Of a stretch of DNA of 64,000 bases, positions 16,997 through 24,944 are shown piece after piece. A model generated the notes under the pieces. It worked only from the letters and a program-made list of their open reading frames with translations, had not been told where the DNA came from and ran no database searches. The number at the start of each line of letters is the position of its first letter. The first letter of the stretch is position 1. The position numbers and the translations under genes were made by a program. This stretch comes from UBA8828 sp964510855 (lineage in GTDB: Bacteria; Verrucomicrobiota; Verrucomicrobiia; Opitutales; UBA953), in the NCBI GenBank assembly GCA_964510855.1, contig CAZEDB010000001.1, positions 1-64,000 of the forward strand, written 5' to 3'.

Positions 16997-17734
16997 ATGC
17001 TCCGCACTTGGCTTGACCATCCTCTACGACCGGGAGCAACCACGGTCACACTCTCACCAGAGGCCAGCGCCCACTTGGTGCGGAGTCTACGCGCCCGCCG
17101 TGGCGATACTGTAGTTTTACTCGATGGCGCCGGTCTTATTGCCGAAGGTCGATTAAGTTCGGCCGATGGTAACGCCGCCCAAGTCGAGTTACTCAAGGTT
17201 TCTCGCGCACCTACGCCCTCACCTCAACTCATTCTCGCTCAAGCCATGCCCAAGGGGGGCACGATGGATGACTTAGTACGTTCGGTTGCCGAAGCAGGTG
17301 CCTCTGAAATTATCCCCCTCATGACCGCGCGCTGCGAGGTGCGACTCGACCCTGAGCGCGCCGCGGTTAAAGCTGCACGCTGGCGCGATCAAGCTATCGA
17401 AGCCTGCAAACAGTGCGGTAATCCTTGGCTTACCGAAATTGCCCCGCCCGCCTCCTTCCGTGCTTGGATGGATGCCCTACCTTCACCAGTAGGTGGCGAA
17501 TTACGCCTGACTGCCTCGCTTGAAATTGATGCCGAGCCCCTCGCTCATGTTAATTTTACCAACATCGCTCGCGTTACTTGGTTGGTAGGTCCTGAAGGCG
17601 ATCTTACCCCTGAAGAACTTGCTGGGGCTCGACATGCTGGGTTCAGACCCGTCTCCTTAGGTCGCCTAACCTTACGGGCCGAAAACGCCGCCCTTGCTTG
17701 CATGGTAGCGACGCAAGTGCTCGCGGCTAGGTAG
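16997..17734 (+). CDS. rsmE: 16S rRNA m3U1498 methyltransferase
   Basis: A 245-residue SPOUT-class enzyme that methylates N3 of U1498 in 16S rRNA. The N-terminal PUA-like part holds HLVRSLRARRGDTVVLLDGAG. The knot domain has AQAMPKGGTMDDLVRSVAEAG, SEIIPLMTARCEV and RWRDQAIEACKQCG. The SAM-binding end is WLVGPEGDLTPEEL with LGRLTLRAENAALA. It begins 1 base after thiH and so is likely co-transcribed with it. Confidence 0.93.
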   Translation: MLRTWLDHPLRPGATTVTLSPEASAHLVRSLRARRGDTVVLLDGAGLIAEGRLSSADGNAAQVELLKVSRAPTPSPQLILAQAMPKGGTMDDLVRSVAEAGASEIIPLMTARCEVRLDPERAAVKAARWRDQAIEACKQCGNPWLTEIAPPASFRAWMDALPSPVGGELRLTASLEIDAEPLAHVNFTNIARVTWLVGPEGDLTPEELAGARHAGFRPVSLGRLTLRAENAALACMVATQVLAAR

Positions 17735-17802
17735 AGTTATCTAGGGAATGAACCTTGGCTGGGGGTTGGTGACGACCTGAAGGAGTGCACTAAACTTCAG
17801 GG

Positions 17803-18261
17803 ATGGATACTCCACGCTCCTCCCCCTCCGAATCCTCACTCCTTACGTTTGATGCTTGGCGTCAAACCCGCGATACCGCTGGGCTTATTCTCCGTTTAAC
17901 CCGACAACCCGGTCTACGCGATGATCCCGCCTTAACCGATGCACTGGCCCACGCGGTAATCGAGGCGGCAGGCGAACTTGCGCGCGGGCGCTCTCTTCCC
18001 GCCCAACGGCCAGATGCCAAAAGGGTCGCCTACGAAAGCGCCTTGGGTTCGTTGGCTAAACTCGAATCCGTCTTAGGCATTGCCGCCGTCGTGGGTAAAC
18101 TCAGCGCCCGTGAAGGCCGCGAGGCTGAAGAGGCTCTAGGGAGTGCCCGCCGTTGCGTGCATGGTTTGCTCCGAGCGCTCAACGGCGGGGGGCGCGCGCC
18201 ACAACCTCGCGCATCCGACGCAAAATTTCGTGGAGACGATCCCTGGGGCAGCCGAAGTTAA
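17803..18261 (+). CDS. Diverged four-helix-bundle (S23/IVP-like) protein
   Basis: A 152-residue soluble helical protein. The patterns FDAWRQTRDTAGLILRLTRQ, ALAHAVIEAAGELARG and YESALGSLAKLESVLGIAAV align by eye with the family once described from 23S rRNA intervening sequences. That family forms small four-helix bundles of unclear function. Here it is a free-standing gene. The last 27 codons, which lie outside the helical part, overlap the convergent PatB-type gene by 83 bases. Confidence 0.6.
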   Translation: MDTPRSSPSESSLLTFDAWRQTRDTAGLILRLTRQPGLRDDPALTDALAHAVIEAAGELARGRSLPAQRPDAKRVAYESALGSLAKLESVLGIAAVVGKLSAREGREAEEALGSARRCVHGLLRALNGGGRAPQPRASDAKFRGDDPWGSRS

Positions 18262-19336
18262 GTCGGACATGTCCGGGCCCGCCAAACTCTGCCCCATTCG
18301 TCAGACCAACGCCGCCTTGCTCAAAAGCACTATGGGCATCTTCAAAGCCCAAAGCCGTGGCATCAAACCATGCCAAGAAACTCGATTGAGGGCGCTGCCG
18401 CAAAACCAGACCCGGCATGTGACGCAACTCAGCTTCGATCAAATCCAAGTTGCCCCGCAAGTAGTCGACACAGGCCAAGCGCCATGGTTCGCCGTGGTTA
18501 AAGGCAGCTTCGGTAGCGGCCAGACCAAAGACATTTTGATCCAGGGAAAGACCCTGCAAGAGACGGCGGAATCGCTGGCGCAGACTAGGATCAGAAATAA
18601 TTGCGAAGCCGCAGGTGAGCCCTGCGACATTATAGGTCTTACTCGCGGCCATCAGGGTAATCGTACGGCGCGCCATCTCTTCACTCAGCGAGGCAAAGAC
18701 GGTGTGCTGGGCAAGGGGATCGAGCACGAGGTCACAATGAATTTCATCTGCGCAAACCATGAGATCATGGCGAATGACTATCTCAGCCAAGCGCCGCAAT
18801 TCACTGAGATCAAAGACGCGCGCCAGAGGGTTGTAAGGACTGCAAAGCAGCAAAACCTTTGCCGACGAATTAGCACAAGCCTCCTCCAGCCGATTCCAAT
18901 CAAACGTCCATCGCGTACCTTCCCACGCCATCGGGACGCGCAACAAGCCACGTTCGGAAAGGGTTGGGGCACTCAAAAAAGGGGGATAAACTGGGAAGGT
19001 GCTAACGACACTTTCGCCCGGAGCTGCACCGATACGAATCGCACCGTGAATGCCCGGAACCAACGATGTAAGAAACGTTATCCATTCAGGCTGAACCTCC
19101 CAGCCGTGCCGTCGCTTCAAATGACCTGTAACCGCGGCAAAGGCTTGGTCACGCTGCATGGGGTAGCCATAAACTCCATGCTCCGCACGTTCGCGCAACG
19201 CCTCTACAACTGCAGGAGGCGAACGAAAATCCATGTCGGCAATCCAACAAGGGATGATATCTTTTCCGGCATAGCGGTTCCACTTAGTGCTATCGGTAAT
19301 GCTACGGTCGGGGCAGTTATCGAAATCAAAGGCCAT
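18179..19336 (-). CDS. patB: PatB/MalY-type aminotransferase (C-S lyase)
   Basis: A 385-residue fold-type I PLP enzyme of the MalY/PatB family, usually a cystathionine beta-lyase-like C-S lyase. N-terminal WNRYAGKDIIPCWIADMDFR is diagnostic (family W-[IV]-A-D-M-D). SPYNPLARVF and VCADEIHCDLVL bind the cofactor, and the Schiff-base lysine lies in TLMAASKTYNVAGL. C-terminal VRLNFGCPRDRLHEILRRM carries the substrate-binding Arg region. It would act in cysteine/methionine metabolism. The exact substrate cannot be read from sequence. Confidence 0.88.
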   Translation of the reverse strand: MAFDFDNCPDRSITDSTKWNRYAGKDIIPCWIADMDFRSPPAVVEALRERAEHGVYGYPMQRDQAFAAVTGHLKRRHGWEVQPEWITFLTSLVPGIHGAIRIGAAPGESVVSTFPVYPPFLSAPTLSERGLLRVPMAWEGTRWTFDWNRLEEACANSSAKVLLLCSPYNPLARVFDLSELRRLAEIVIRHDLMVCADEIHCDLVLDPLAQHTVFASLSEEMARRTITLMAASKTYNVAGLTCGFAIISDPSLRQRFRRLLQGLSLDQNVFGLAATEAAFNHGEPWRLACVDYLRGNLDLIEAELRHMPGLVLRQRPQSSFLAWFDATALGFEDAHSAFEQGGVGLTNGAEFGGPGHVRLNFGCPRDRLHEILRRMREVVARAPRR

Positions 19337-19483
19337 GGAAGCGTCTTAAGGTCCTATGTTTGGAATGAGGGCGGCAGCGGGCAAATGCATTTTGAGAACC
19401 AACGCCGATTTCGCACCTAATCCCGACCCTTCGACTCTCGCCACTCGTGCTTTATTGGCCCGCAAACCCAGCATCAGCCTACA

Positions 19484-20203
19484 ATGCCACCCTTAGACCC
19501 AGCATGGATAGATTTTATCTTCCCGCGCGACTGTGCCGTGACAGGTCACGCACTCGACACCCATGAACCCGGACACCTCAGCGCCCAAGGGGGACGGGCA
19601 CTGTTGCGGATTACCGACCCACGTTGCGGTAGATGCGGCCAGCCACTGTATGGGAAAGTCTTAGGCAGTAAGGATTGCCCCCGTTGCACCGATCTGCCCA
19701 CAGGTTTTGGACGGGCGGTGTGTGCCTTCAAATCTCGTGACCTTGCTCGCGAACTCATCCACCGGGGCAAATACCGAGGCGAACCCCAACTTTGGGAGGA
19801 TCTTTGTCGGCTCGCCTGTGAAGATGCTCAGATTCGTCGTCACCTCGCAGGCTCCTTACTGATTCCTGCCCCACTCCACCCCGATCGACTCCGTGAGCGG
19901 GGCTATGATCAGGCAGCTCGCATTGCACATGAACTAGGTCGCTGGGTACCAGGGGCCCTGCCCGCGCATTATCTCATACGCACTCGCGCTACGCAGCAGC
20001 AGGCACGGCTGGACCGGGAGGCTCGCCAAGAAAATCTTGATGATGCGTTTCGTTTATTACCCGGACTCACAAGGATACCTAAAAAACGGCTGGTGGTGGT
20101 TGATGATGTGTTAACCACTGGAGCGACTTTAGCTTCAGCAGCTAGGACTTTGCGTGCCGCAGGTGCCAAAGTCGTGGATGCGTTTGCCTTAGCTCGCGGG
20201 TAG
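19484..20203 (+). CDS. comF: ComF-family phosphoribosyltransferase-like protein
   Basis: A 239-residue ComF-type protein. An N-terminal zinc-binding region (CGRCGQPLYG, then CPRCTD) precedes a type I phosphoribosyltransferase fold. The PRPP loop is KKRLVVVDDVLTTGATLASA, and LIPAPLHPDRLRERGYDQAA with QQARLDREARQENLDDAFRL are family hallmarks. ComF takes part in DNA uptake in naturally competent bacteria, but homologues are widespread and often of unproven role. It stands alone between patB and the convergent rluA-type gene (1-base gap). Confidence 0.88.
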   Translation: MPPLDPAWIDFIFPRDCAVTGHALDTHEPGHLSAQGGRALLRITDPRCGRCGQPLYGKVLGSKDCPRCTDLPTGFGRAVCAFKSRDLARELIHRGKYRGEPQLWEDLCRLACEDAQIRRHLAGSLLIPAPLHPDRLRERGYDQAARIAHELGRWVPGALPAHYLIRTRATQQQARLDREARQENLDDAFRLLPGLTRIPKKRLVVVDDVLTTGATLASAARTLRAAGAKVVDAFALARG

Positions 20204-20204
20204 T

Positions 20205-20996
20205 TTAGCGCAGACCTTGGGCAGCCAAGAGCATGGTTAAATCTTCTGCACGAATGCACATTTGCTGGTTAATAAAAACGCGTAAGTCAGCCGCGAGAGG
20301 CGCAATAAACGTCCGCACCAGGCGCGGGGTTTTGAATTCGAGTCTTGCGGCGTGCAGAGCTTGACGGGGCAAAGCCAGGGACTGTTCATGACGGTCGGTC
20401 CAACCCTTTTCAACGAGTTCAAGGTAGAGGGATTCATCACGACCGTAGAGTTTATCTCCAACCACGGGGTGCCCTAACCAAAGCGCATGGGCCCGAATCT
20501 GATGTTTTCGGCCTGTAGGTAATTGCACACGAGCCAGGGTATAGCCGGCCGCACATTTCAGCGGTTCAAAGAGGGTGATAGAGGGCGAACCCCTGGCATG
20601 CACGGTAGTCTTAACCGCAATCCGACTCGCCGCATCAGGGCCTAGCGGTTGGTCGACGACGGTGGTTTGCTTCAGTTCGCCTTCCAGTAGGGTTAAATAG
20701 GTTTTTTCTACTTCGCGCTTTTCCATAGCAACCTGTGCCACCGATGCCGCCGCTTCATGTTTAGCTAAAAGTAAAACGCCGCTGGTCTCGCGATCAAGTC
20801 GACTCACAAGATGAACTTTACCGCCGCGCATTTCTCGAATCGCACCAACGAGTGATGACCAGGGGCCATCTTTGGATGGATGACAAACCACCCAGCCGGG
20901 CTTATCTATCACGAGATAGTCCTCATCCTCCTCAATAATCCAGCTCGTCAGTTCCGATGGATTTATTTTGGGGTGTTTTTCGTGCGCCTCTCTCAT
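20205..20996 (-). CDS. RluA-family pseudouridine synthase
   Basis: A 263-residue RNA pseudouridine synthase. The catalytic aspartate lies in LVSRLDRETSGVLLLAKHEA (R-L-D-x-x-T-S-G). YLVIDKPGWVVCHPSKDG, PTGRKHQIRAHALWLGHPVV and VGDKLYG are typical RluA motifs. No S4 domain is visible at the N-terminus, so it is closer to the short RluA/RluC-like forms. The target uridine (23S rRNA or tRNA) cannot be decided. Its start overlaps the folC stop (ATGA). Confidence 0.88.
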   Translation of the reverse strand: MREAHEKHPKINPSELTSWIIEEDEDYLVIDKPGWVVCHPSKDGPWSSLVGAIREMRGGKVHLVSRLDRETSGVLLLAKHEAAASVAQVAMEKREVEKTYLTLLEGELKQTTVVDQPLGPDAASRIAVKTTVHARGSPSITLFEPLKCAAGYTLARVQLPTGRKHQIRAHALWLGHPVVGDKLYGRDESLYLELVEKGWTDRHEQSLALPRQALHAARLEFKTPRLVRTFIAPLAADLRVFINQQMCIRAEDLTMLLAAQGLR

Positions 20997-22252
20997 GGAC
21001 CTGAAGCTAGGCGATCCTGCAAAGTGGCATCGGGCAACTCACCCTCGAGGCGGGCTAAGACTTCACCCGCTAAATAAAGCGATCCAACCACAACCACAAC
21101 CTCACCAGGTGCAACGCATCGACCTTTGGCAGGAAACAGCTTGGCAACGCTCGAAGTCTCCACGGGACAGCTTACCTTAGGGGTGAGTTGCAAAAGACGC
21201 GCTGCCGGGGTGGCCCTTTCAGTTGCAGGCTCAACCAAGATAAGGTGTCCGGCATGACGGGCGACAACCTCGAGCAAGGGGGCGGCCCGAGTATCTCCCG
21301 TGGCACCAACCATAATTGTCGGGCAACTGAGCTTCGCTAACTGACGGTCAAGGTAACGTGCGCCTTCCTCATTATGGGCAGCATCGATAATTAAGGTCCG
21401 TCCGTCCGTAAGTGTCACTCGCTGCCAACGCGCAGGCCAATCGACTTTCAGCAAAGCCGCCTGTGCTTTTTTAAGATCAATGGGCAAGGTTGCGCTTGCT
21501 AGGGTACACAAATCCAAAGCTACGCCCGCATTCACCTGCTGATACTCACCTTCGAGATTAGTCACTAAACGTTGTGAGAAACCTTGGAGAGGAGCGTTGA
21601 TAGACCGTGCCCGTGTAGCGATGACTTGGTAAGCCTCAGACGGAAGGTCGCCTAGGACACAGGGTACGCCGGACTTAAGGATACCTGCCTTCTCGCCTGC
21701 AATGGCTGCCAAAGTGTCTCCAAGATATTCTTGGTGGTCGAGTCCGATGCTGGTAATCGCCGTCGCTAGAGGATGACACGCGGTAGTGGCATCGAGCCGT
21801 CCGCCCAGACCGGTTTCTAAAACAATCACATCACAGGCTTGCTCGCGAAACTCTAGCCAAGCAATGGCGGTCATGAGTTCAAAGAACGTGGGCGCAAGAT
21901 CGGGTGTCTCAACTACGATAGTATGGTAAATCGGACGGAGTTGTTCCACGTACGCTAGCAACCTCGGGGTCGGTAACGGCACCCCGTCGACCTTAATGCG
22001 CTCACCGACGCGTACTAAATGGGGGCTAGTGTAGAGCCCGGTCTTTCTGCCATGCGCCCTTTGAATCGCAGCGACCATAGCGCAGGTGGAACCTTTGCCA
22101 TTGGTTCCTGCGACGTGAAAGGTGGGTGTACGCCGCAACCAAGTATCAAGGTCGAGTCGCCGCACTAACTCATGCATCCGGTCTAAGCCCAAGCGTGAGC
22201 CGCCGGCACGCAAGCCCACGAGCCAGGCGAGCGTGTCTGAGGCGTCAGGCAT
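20993..22252 (-). CDS. folC: Folylpolyglutamate synthase / dihydrofolate synthase
   Basis: A 419-residue Mur-ligase-like enzyme that adds glutamate to dihydropteroate and to folates. The P-loop reads FHVAGTNGKGSTCAMVAAIQ. GLYTSPHLVRVGERIKVDG, VLETGLGGRLDATTAC, ITSIGLDHQEYLGDTLAAIA and AGEKAGILK follow in family order, and the C-terminal domain contains IIDAAHNEEGARYL. It lies 4 bases after accD and overlaps the pseudouridine synthase gene, forming accD-folC-rluA on the minus strand. An accD-folC pairing is known in other bacteria. Confidence 0.94.
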   Translation of the reverse strand: MPDASDTLAWLVGLRAGGSRLGLDRMHELVRRLDLDTWLRRTPTFHVAGTNGKGSTCAMVAAIQRAHGRKTGLYTSPHLVRVGERIKVDGVPLPTPRLLAYVEQLRPIYHTIVVETPDLAPTFFELMTAIAWLEFREQACDVIVLETGLGGRLDATTACHPLATAITSIGLDHQEYLGDTLAAIAGEKAGILKSGVPCVLGDLPSEAYQVIATRARSINAPLQGFSQRLVTNLEGEYQQVNAGVALDLCTLASATLPIDLKKAQAALLKVDWPARWQRVTLTDGRTLIIDAAHNEEGARYLDRQLAKLSCPTIMVGATGDTRAAPLLEVVARHAGHLILVEPATERATPAARLLQLTPKVSCPVETSSVAKLFPAKGRCVAPGEVVVVVGSLYLAGEVLARLEGELPDATLQDRLASGP

Positions 22253-22256
22253 TTAC

Positions 22257-23126
22257 TTAGCGTCGACGACGAGTAACCGTGCGGGCCTTGGTGCGCGGAC
22301 CGAGGGCTCGAAGAATTTTCGCTAAACGACTCTTCATTTCTTTGCGGGGAATAATGCAGTCGATGAGCCCGCGCTTAACTAGGAACTCAGAGGTTTGGAA
22401 ACCTTCAGGTAAATCTTGATTGGTGGTTTCTTTAATGACACGTGCGCCGGCAAATCCAATCAGGGCTTCAGGTTCGGCGACAATCAAATCACCCAAGGTG
22501 GCATAGCTTGCCATCACGCCTGCCATTGTAGGGTTAGTTAAGACCGCAATGTAAGGCAGACCTGCAGCACGTAACTTAGCTAAGGCCGCGCTGGTCTTGG
22601 CCATTTGCATTAGGGAAAGAATGCCTTCTTGCATCCGGGCACCGCCAGACGCGCAAACCACGATACAGGCTCGGCGTTCTTTGATAGCCCGCTCAATGGC
22701 GCGCGTAACTTTTTCTCCCGCGACTGAGCCCATCGAGGCTCCCATAAAAGCGAAGTCCATCACGGCTAATGAGACGGGGATACCTTCCAGCAAACCCGTA
22801 CCCGAAATCACTGAATCCCGCAGGCCAGATTTCTTTTGGTGCTGGGCAAGGCGCTCAGGATAAGAACCCCCGGCAGTGAACTTGAGGGGATCTTTAGAAA
22901 CCAGCCGGGCGTCCGTCTCGCGCCAGGTACCTTCGTCGATCAAAAGCTTAACGCGTCGGGCCGCGGGCAGACGATCATGATACCCGCTAGGGAATACATT
23001 CCAATTCGCCTCGAGGTCGCTCGAAAAAACCATTTCGCCCGTACCTGGGCACTTAGTCCAAAGACCTGCGGCAATATCGCGCTTCTTAGGGGAAGGGGCG
23101 TGGCTACGTTTATTAAATACAGGCAT
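22257..23126 (-). CDS. accD: Acetyl-CoA carboxylase carboxyltransferase subunit beta (no intact zinc ribbon)
   Basis: A 289-residue AccD, the beta half of the carboxyltransferase that makes malonyl-CoA for fatty acid synthesis. The crotonase-like core is standard: FAFMGASMGSVAGEKVTRAI, CIVVCASGGARMQEGILSLM, YIAVLTNPTMAGVMASYATL and IGFAGARVIKETTNQDLP. The N-terminal zinc ribbon normally has two CxxC pairs. Here the first reads CPGT (Cys 26 kept, Thr 29) and the second reads FPSG (Phe 45, Gly 48), so three of four ligands are gone. The segment still aligns in length. accA is not in the window. Confidence 0.93.
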   Translation of the reverse strand: MPVFNKRSHAPSPKKRDIAAGLWTKCPGTGEMVFSSDLEANWNVFPSGYHDRLPAARRVKLLIDEGTWRETDARLVSKDPLKFTAGGSYPERLAQHQKKSGLRDSVISGTGLLEGIPVSLAVMDFAFMGASMGSVAGEKVTRAIERAIKERRACIVVCASGGARMQEGILSLMQMAKTSAALAKLRAAGLPYIAVLTNPTMAGVMASYATLGDLIVAEPEALIGFAGARVIKETTNQDLPEGFQTSEFLVKRGLIDCIIPRKEMKSRLAKILRALGPRTKARTVTRRRR

Positions 23127-23231
23127 GGACTTTGGGGTTAGGCGAGAGGGACTGGGATTATCAATAAGGAAAGTCTGAAAGAAGGGAAGCGGGATGAAGG
23201 TGAGCTCAGGGATAAACCTAAAGGGGCGGTT

Positions 23232-24614
23232 TTATTTTTCTTTAGACGTTAGTGCGAGCCGCTCGAGGAGTTGCTCGTAAGCCTTCATGGCTCGTTCGGC
23301 CATTTGTAATTCAAGGTTTTCGTTGGGTGCGTGAAGGCGTGAGTCGGGGGTGAAAAGCCCGATCATCACGGAATCAAGTCCCGTCTCACGGCGAATGTCA
23401 CCAATGATAGGGACGCTACCCCCTTCGCGAAGGTAGAGAGGGGGGCGACCAAAAGCTTGGGTAATAGCAACCTCTGCTTCAGCAAAAGCACGCGCGAGCA
23501 AGGGGTTTTGTCCAGTGGGCGTATTGGGCCGACCTGGAGGGCAAACAAAGTAAGCTCCACTACTCTGCCGAGAAACACATTCACAACGAATACCCTTAGG
23601 CACGCGGGCACGAATCGCGGCCTCAACACGTCGCAGCGTCGCATCGGCATCCATCCCAGGTACGAGTCGGCAGGTAATTTTGGCAAAAGCCTTACTGGGG
23701 ATGACGGTCTTAGAGCCTTCGCCTTGGTAACCTCCGCCAATACCATTAAATTCTAAAGTCGGCGCAAAGCGTGTCGCTTCCGCACCCGTAAGGCCTGGTG
23801 CAGGATGTAAGGCCTCAACCTTAAGACGCTGGGCATAAGCCGCATCGCTTAAGCCTAATTGACGTAACTGCTCCCGCTCCCAATCGGCAGGCAACTCAAC
23901 GCCTTGATAAAAACCTTCTACATTCACGGTATTATCAGGGAGGTGTAATGAGGCGCAGATTTCTGCAAGAGCTTGAATGGGGTTATACACCGCACCGCCA
24001 TCTAATCCGGAATGTAAATCTCCTTTGGGACCCGTAAGCGTGACCTCGAGACCCACAATGCCGCGCAGTCCCGTGGTGATGACAATTTGATCAGACGAGG
24101 GACTCGCCGTGTCGGAAAGAATAACACAGCCAGCCTCAGATAACTCCGCTTTATGTGCTGCCAAAAACTCCGGGAACGAAGGTGACCCAATTTCTTCTTC
24201 GCCTTCGACCAAAAAGGTGATGCGCAAAGGTAGCTCGGGACGACGTTTCAATAAACGCGCCAGCGCGACGAGAGCGACCAAGTGCGGACCTTTGTTATCT
24301 GCAGTGCCTCGGCCCCAAATTCGCCCTTCGCGCACCTCGGGCTCGAAGGCTGGAGTCGTCCATAAATTCAAGGGATCGGGGGGTTGGACATCATAGTGCC
24401 CGTAGATAACCACATGGGGCCAATGCGCAGGACCCCGACGACGTCCGAGCACAACGGGGTGAAGCGGGGTAGGTACAACTTCGACCTCCAGCCCTGCCGA
24501 CTTCATCAATCCACAAATGTGCTCCCGCGCCCCCACCATGCCGGCTTTAAAACTCGAATCAGCCGAGACACTGGGGTGCCGAACATAGGCGAGGAGCTCC
24601 TCGGTGAAATTCAT
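23232..24614 (-). CDS. M20-family dipeptidase (carnosinase-like metallopeptidase)
   Basis: A 460-residue zinc peptidase of the M20/M25/M40 group. The first metal His is in VVIYGHYDVQPPDPLNLW, the bridging Asp in GRGTADNKGPHL, and the catalytic and metal Glu in FLVEGEEEIGSPSF. A lid (dimerisation) domain at about 190-370 has DLHSGLDGGAVYNPI. The late metal-ligand His is in FTPDSRLHAPNENL. Members hydrolyse dipeptides or N-acylated amino acids; the substrate is unknown. Without a signal peptide it should be cytoplasmic. A terminator-like hairpin lies just upstream, so it has its own promoter. Confidence 0.9.
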   Translation of the reverse strand: MNFTEELLAYVRHPSVSADSSFKAGMVGAREHICGLMKSAGLEVEVVPTPLHPVVLGRRRGPAHWPHVVIYGHYDVQPPDPLNLWTTPAFEPEVREGRIWGRGTADNKGPHLVALVALARLLKRRPELPLRITFLVEGEEEIGSPSFPEFLAAHKAELSEAGCVILSDTASPSSDQIVITTGLRGIVGLEVTLTGPKGDLHSGLDGGAVYNPIQALAEICASLHLPDNTVNVEGFYQGVELPADWEREQLRQLGLSDAAYAQRLKVEALHPAPGLTGAEATRFAPTLEFNGIGGGYQGEGSKTVIPSKAFAKITCRLVPGMDADATLRRVEAAIRARVPKGIRCECVSRQSSGAYFVCPPGRPNTPTGQNPLLARAFAEAEVAITQAFGRPPLYLREGGSVPIIGDIRRETGLDSVMIGLFTPDSRLHAPNENLELQMAERAMKAYEQLLERLALTSKEK

Positions 24615-24628
24615 ACCTTAAGGGTTAG

Positions 24629-24647
24629 AAAAAAGCCCCACCGGGGC
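24629..24647 (-). terminator. Rho-independent terminator, minus strand
   Basis: Read on the minus strand: GCCCC-GGT-GGGGC followed by TTTTTT. It lies about 300 bases after the tyrS stop and 15 bases before the M20 peptidase start. It would separate the two minus-strand units. Confidence 0.75.
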
Positions 24648-24704
24648 GAGTCAAAGCAAGCAGTCACTATTGAAAAACCTAGGGTTTCCCCCACTTTTCA
24701 AGCC

Positions 24705-24944
24705 GTGCTGCCACCTATTATCTTAATTCGGGTCATCGTAGGCAGCCTTTTAATCATCACGGGCTTAGTTGGCCTAGTCATCCCCGTCATGCCCGGGGTT
24801 CTCTTTATTGCTTTAGGATTAAGCATCGGCATCACCTGGCACCCCAAGGGTCTAGCCTTGTGGCGAAGAATAAAAGCCGGGCTCTACCGTTTTGCGGTCA
24901 AGGTTTTTGGGCGGCAGAAAACTAAACCGCCGAGCAACCCTTAG
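24705..24944 (+). CDS. Small membrane protein, PGPGW/DUF454-like
   Basis: About 79 residues from a GTG at 24705. One long or two short membrane helices read LIRVIVGSLLIITGLVGLVI and PVMPGVLFIALGLSIGITW, with a P-x-M-P-G turn between, then a basic tail rich in Lys/Arg. This glycine-proline turn between two hydrophobic stretches resembles small inner-membrane families such as PGPGW and DUF454. The frame is open further upstream to 24384, but that part is antisense to the M20 peptidase and looks like a shadow. The stop overlaps the convergent tyrS stop by 4 bases. Confidence 0.6.
   Translation: MLPPIILIRVIVGSLLIITGLVGLVIPVMPGVLFIALGLSIGITWHPKGLALWRRIKAGLYRFAVKVFGRQKTKPPSNP

Noticed and set aside
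18143..19420. 425-codon plus-strand frame antisense to the PatB-type gene
   Set aside because: The minus-strand protein has all PLP-enzyme motifs; this frame has no domain pattern.
24384..24704. Upstream extension of the small membrane protein
   Set aside because: Runs antisense through the M20 peptidase N-terminus and over a terminator; no family sequence before the GTG at 24705.
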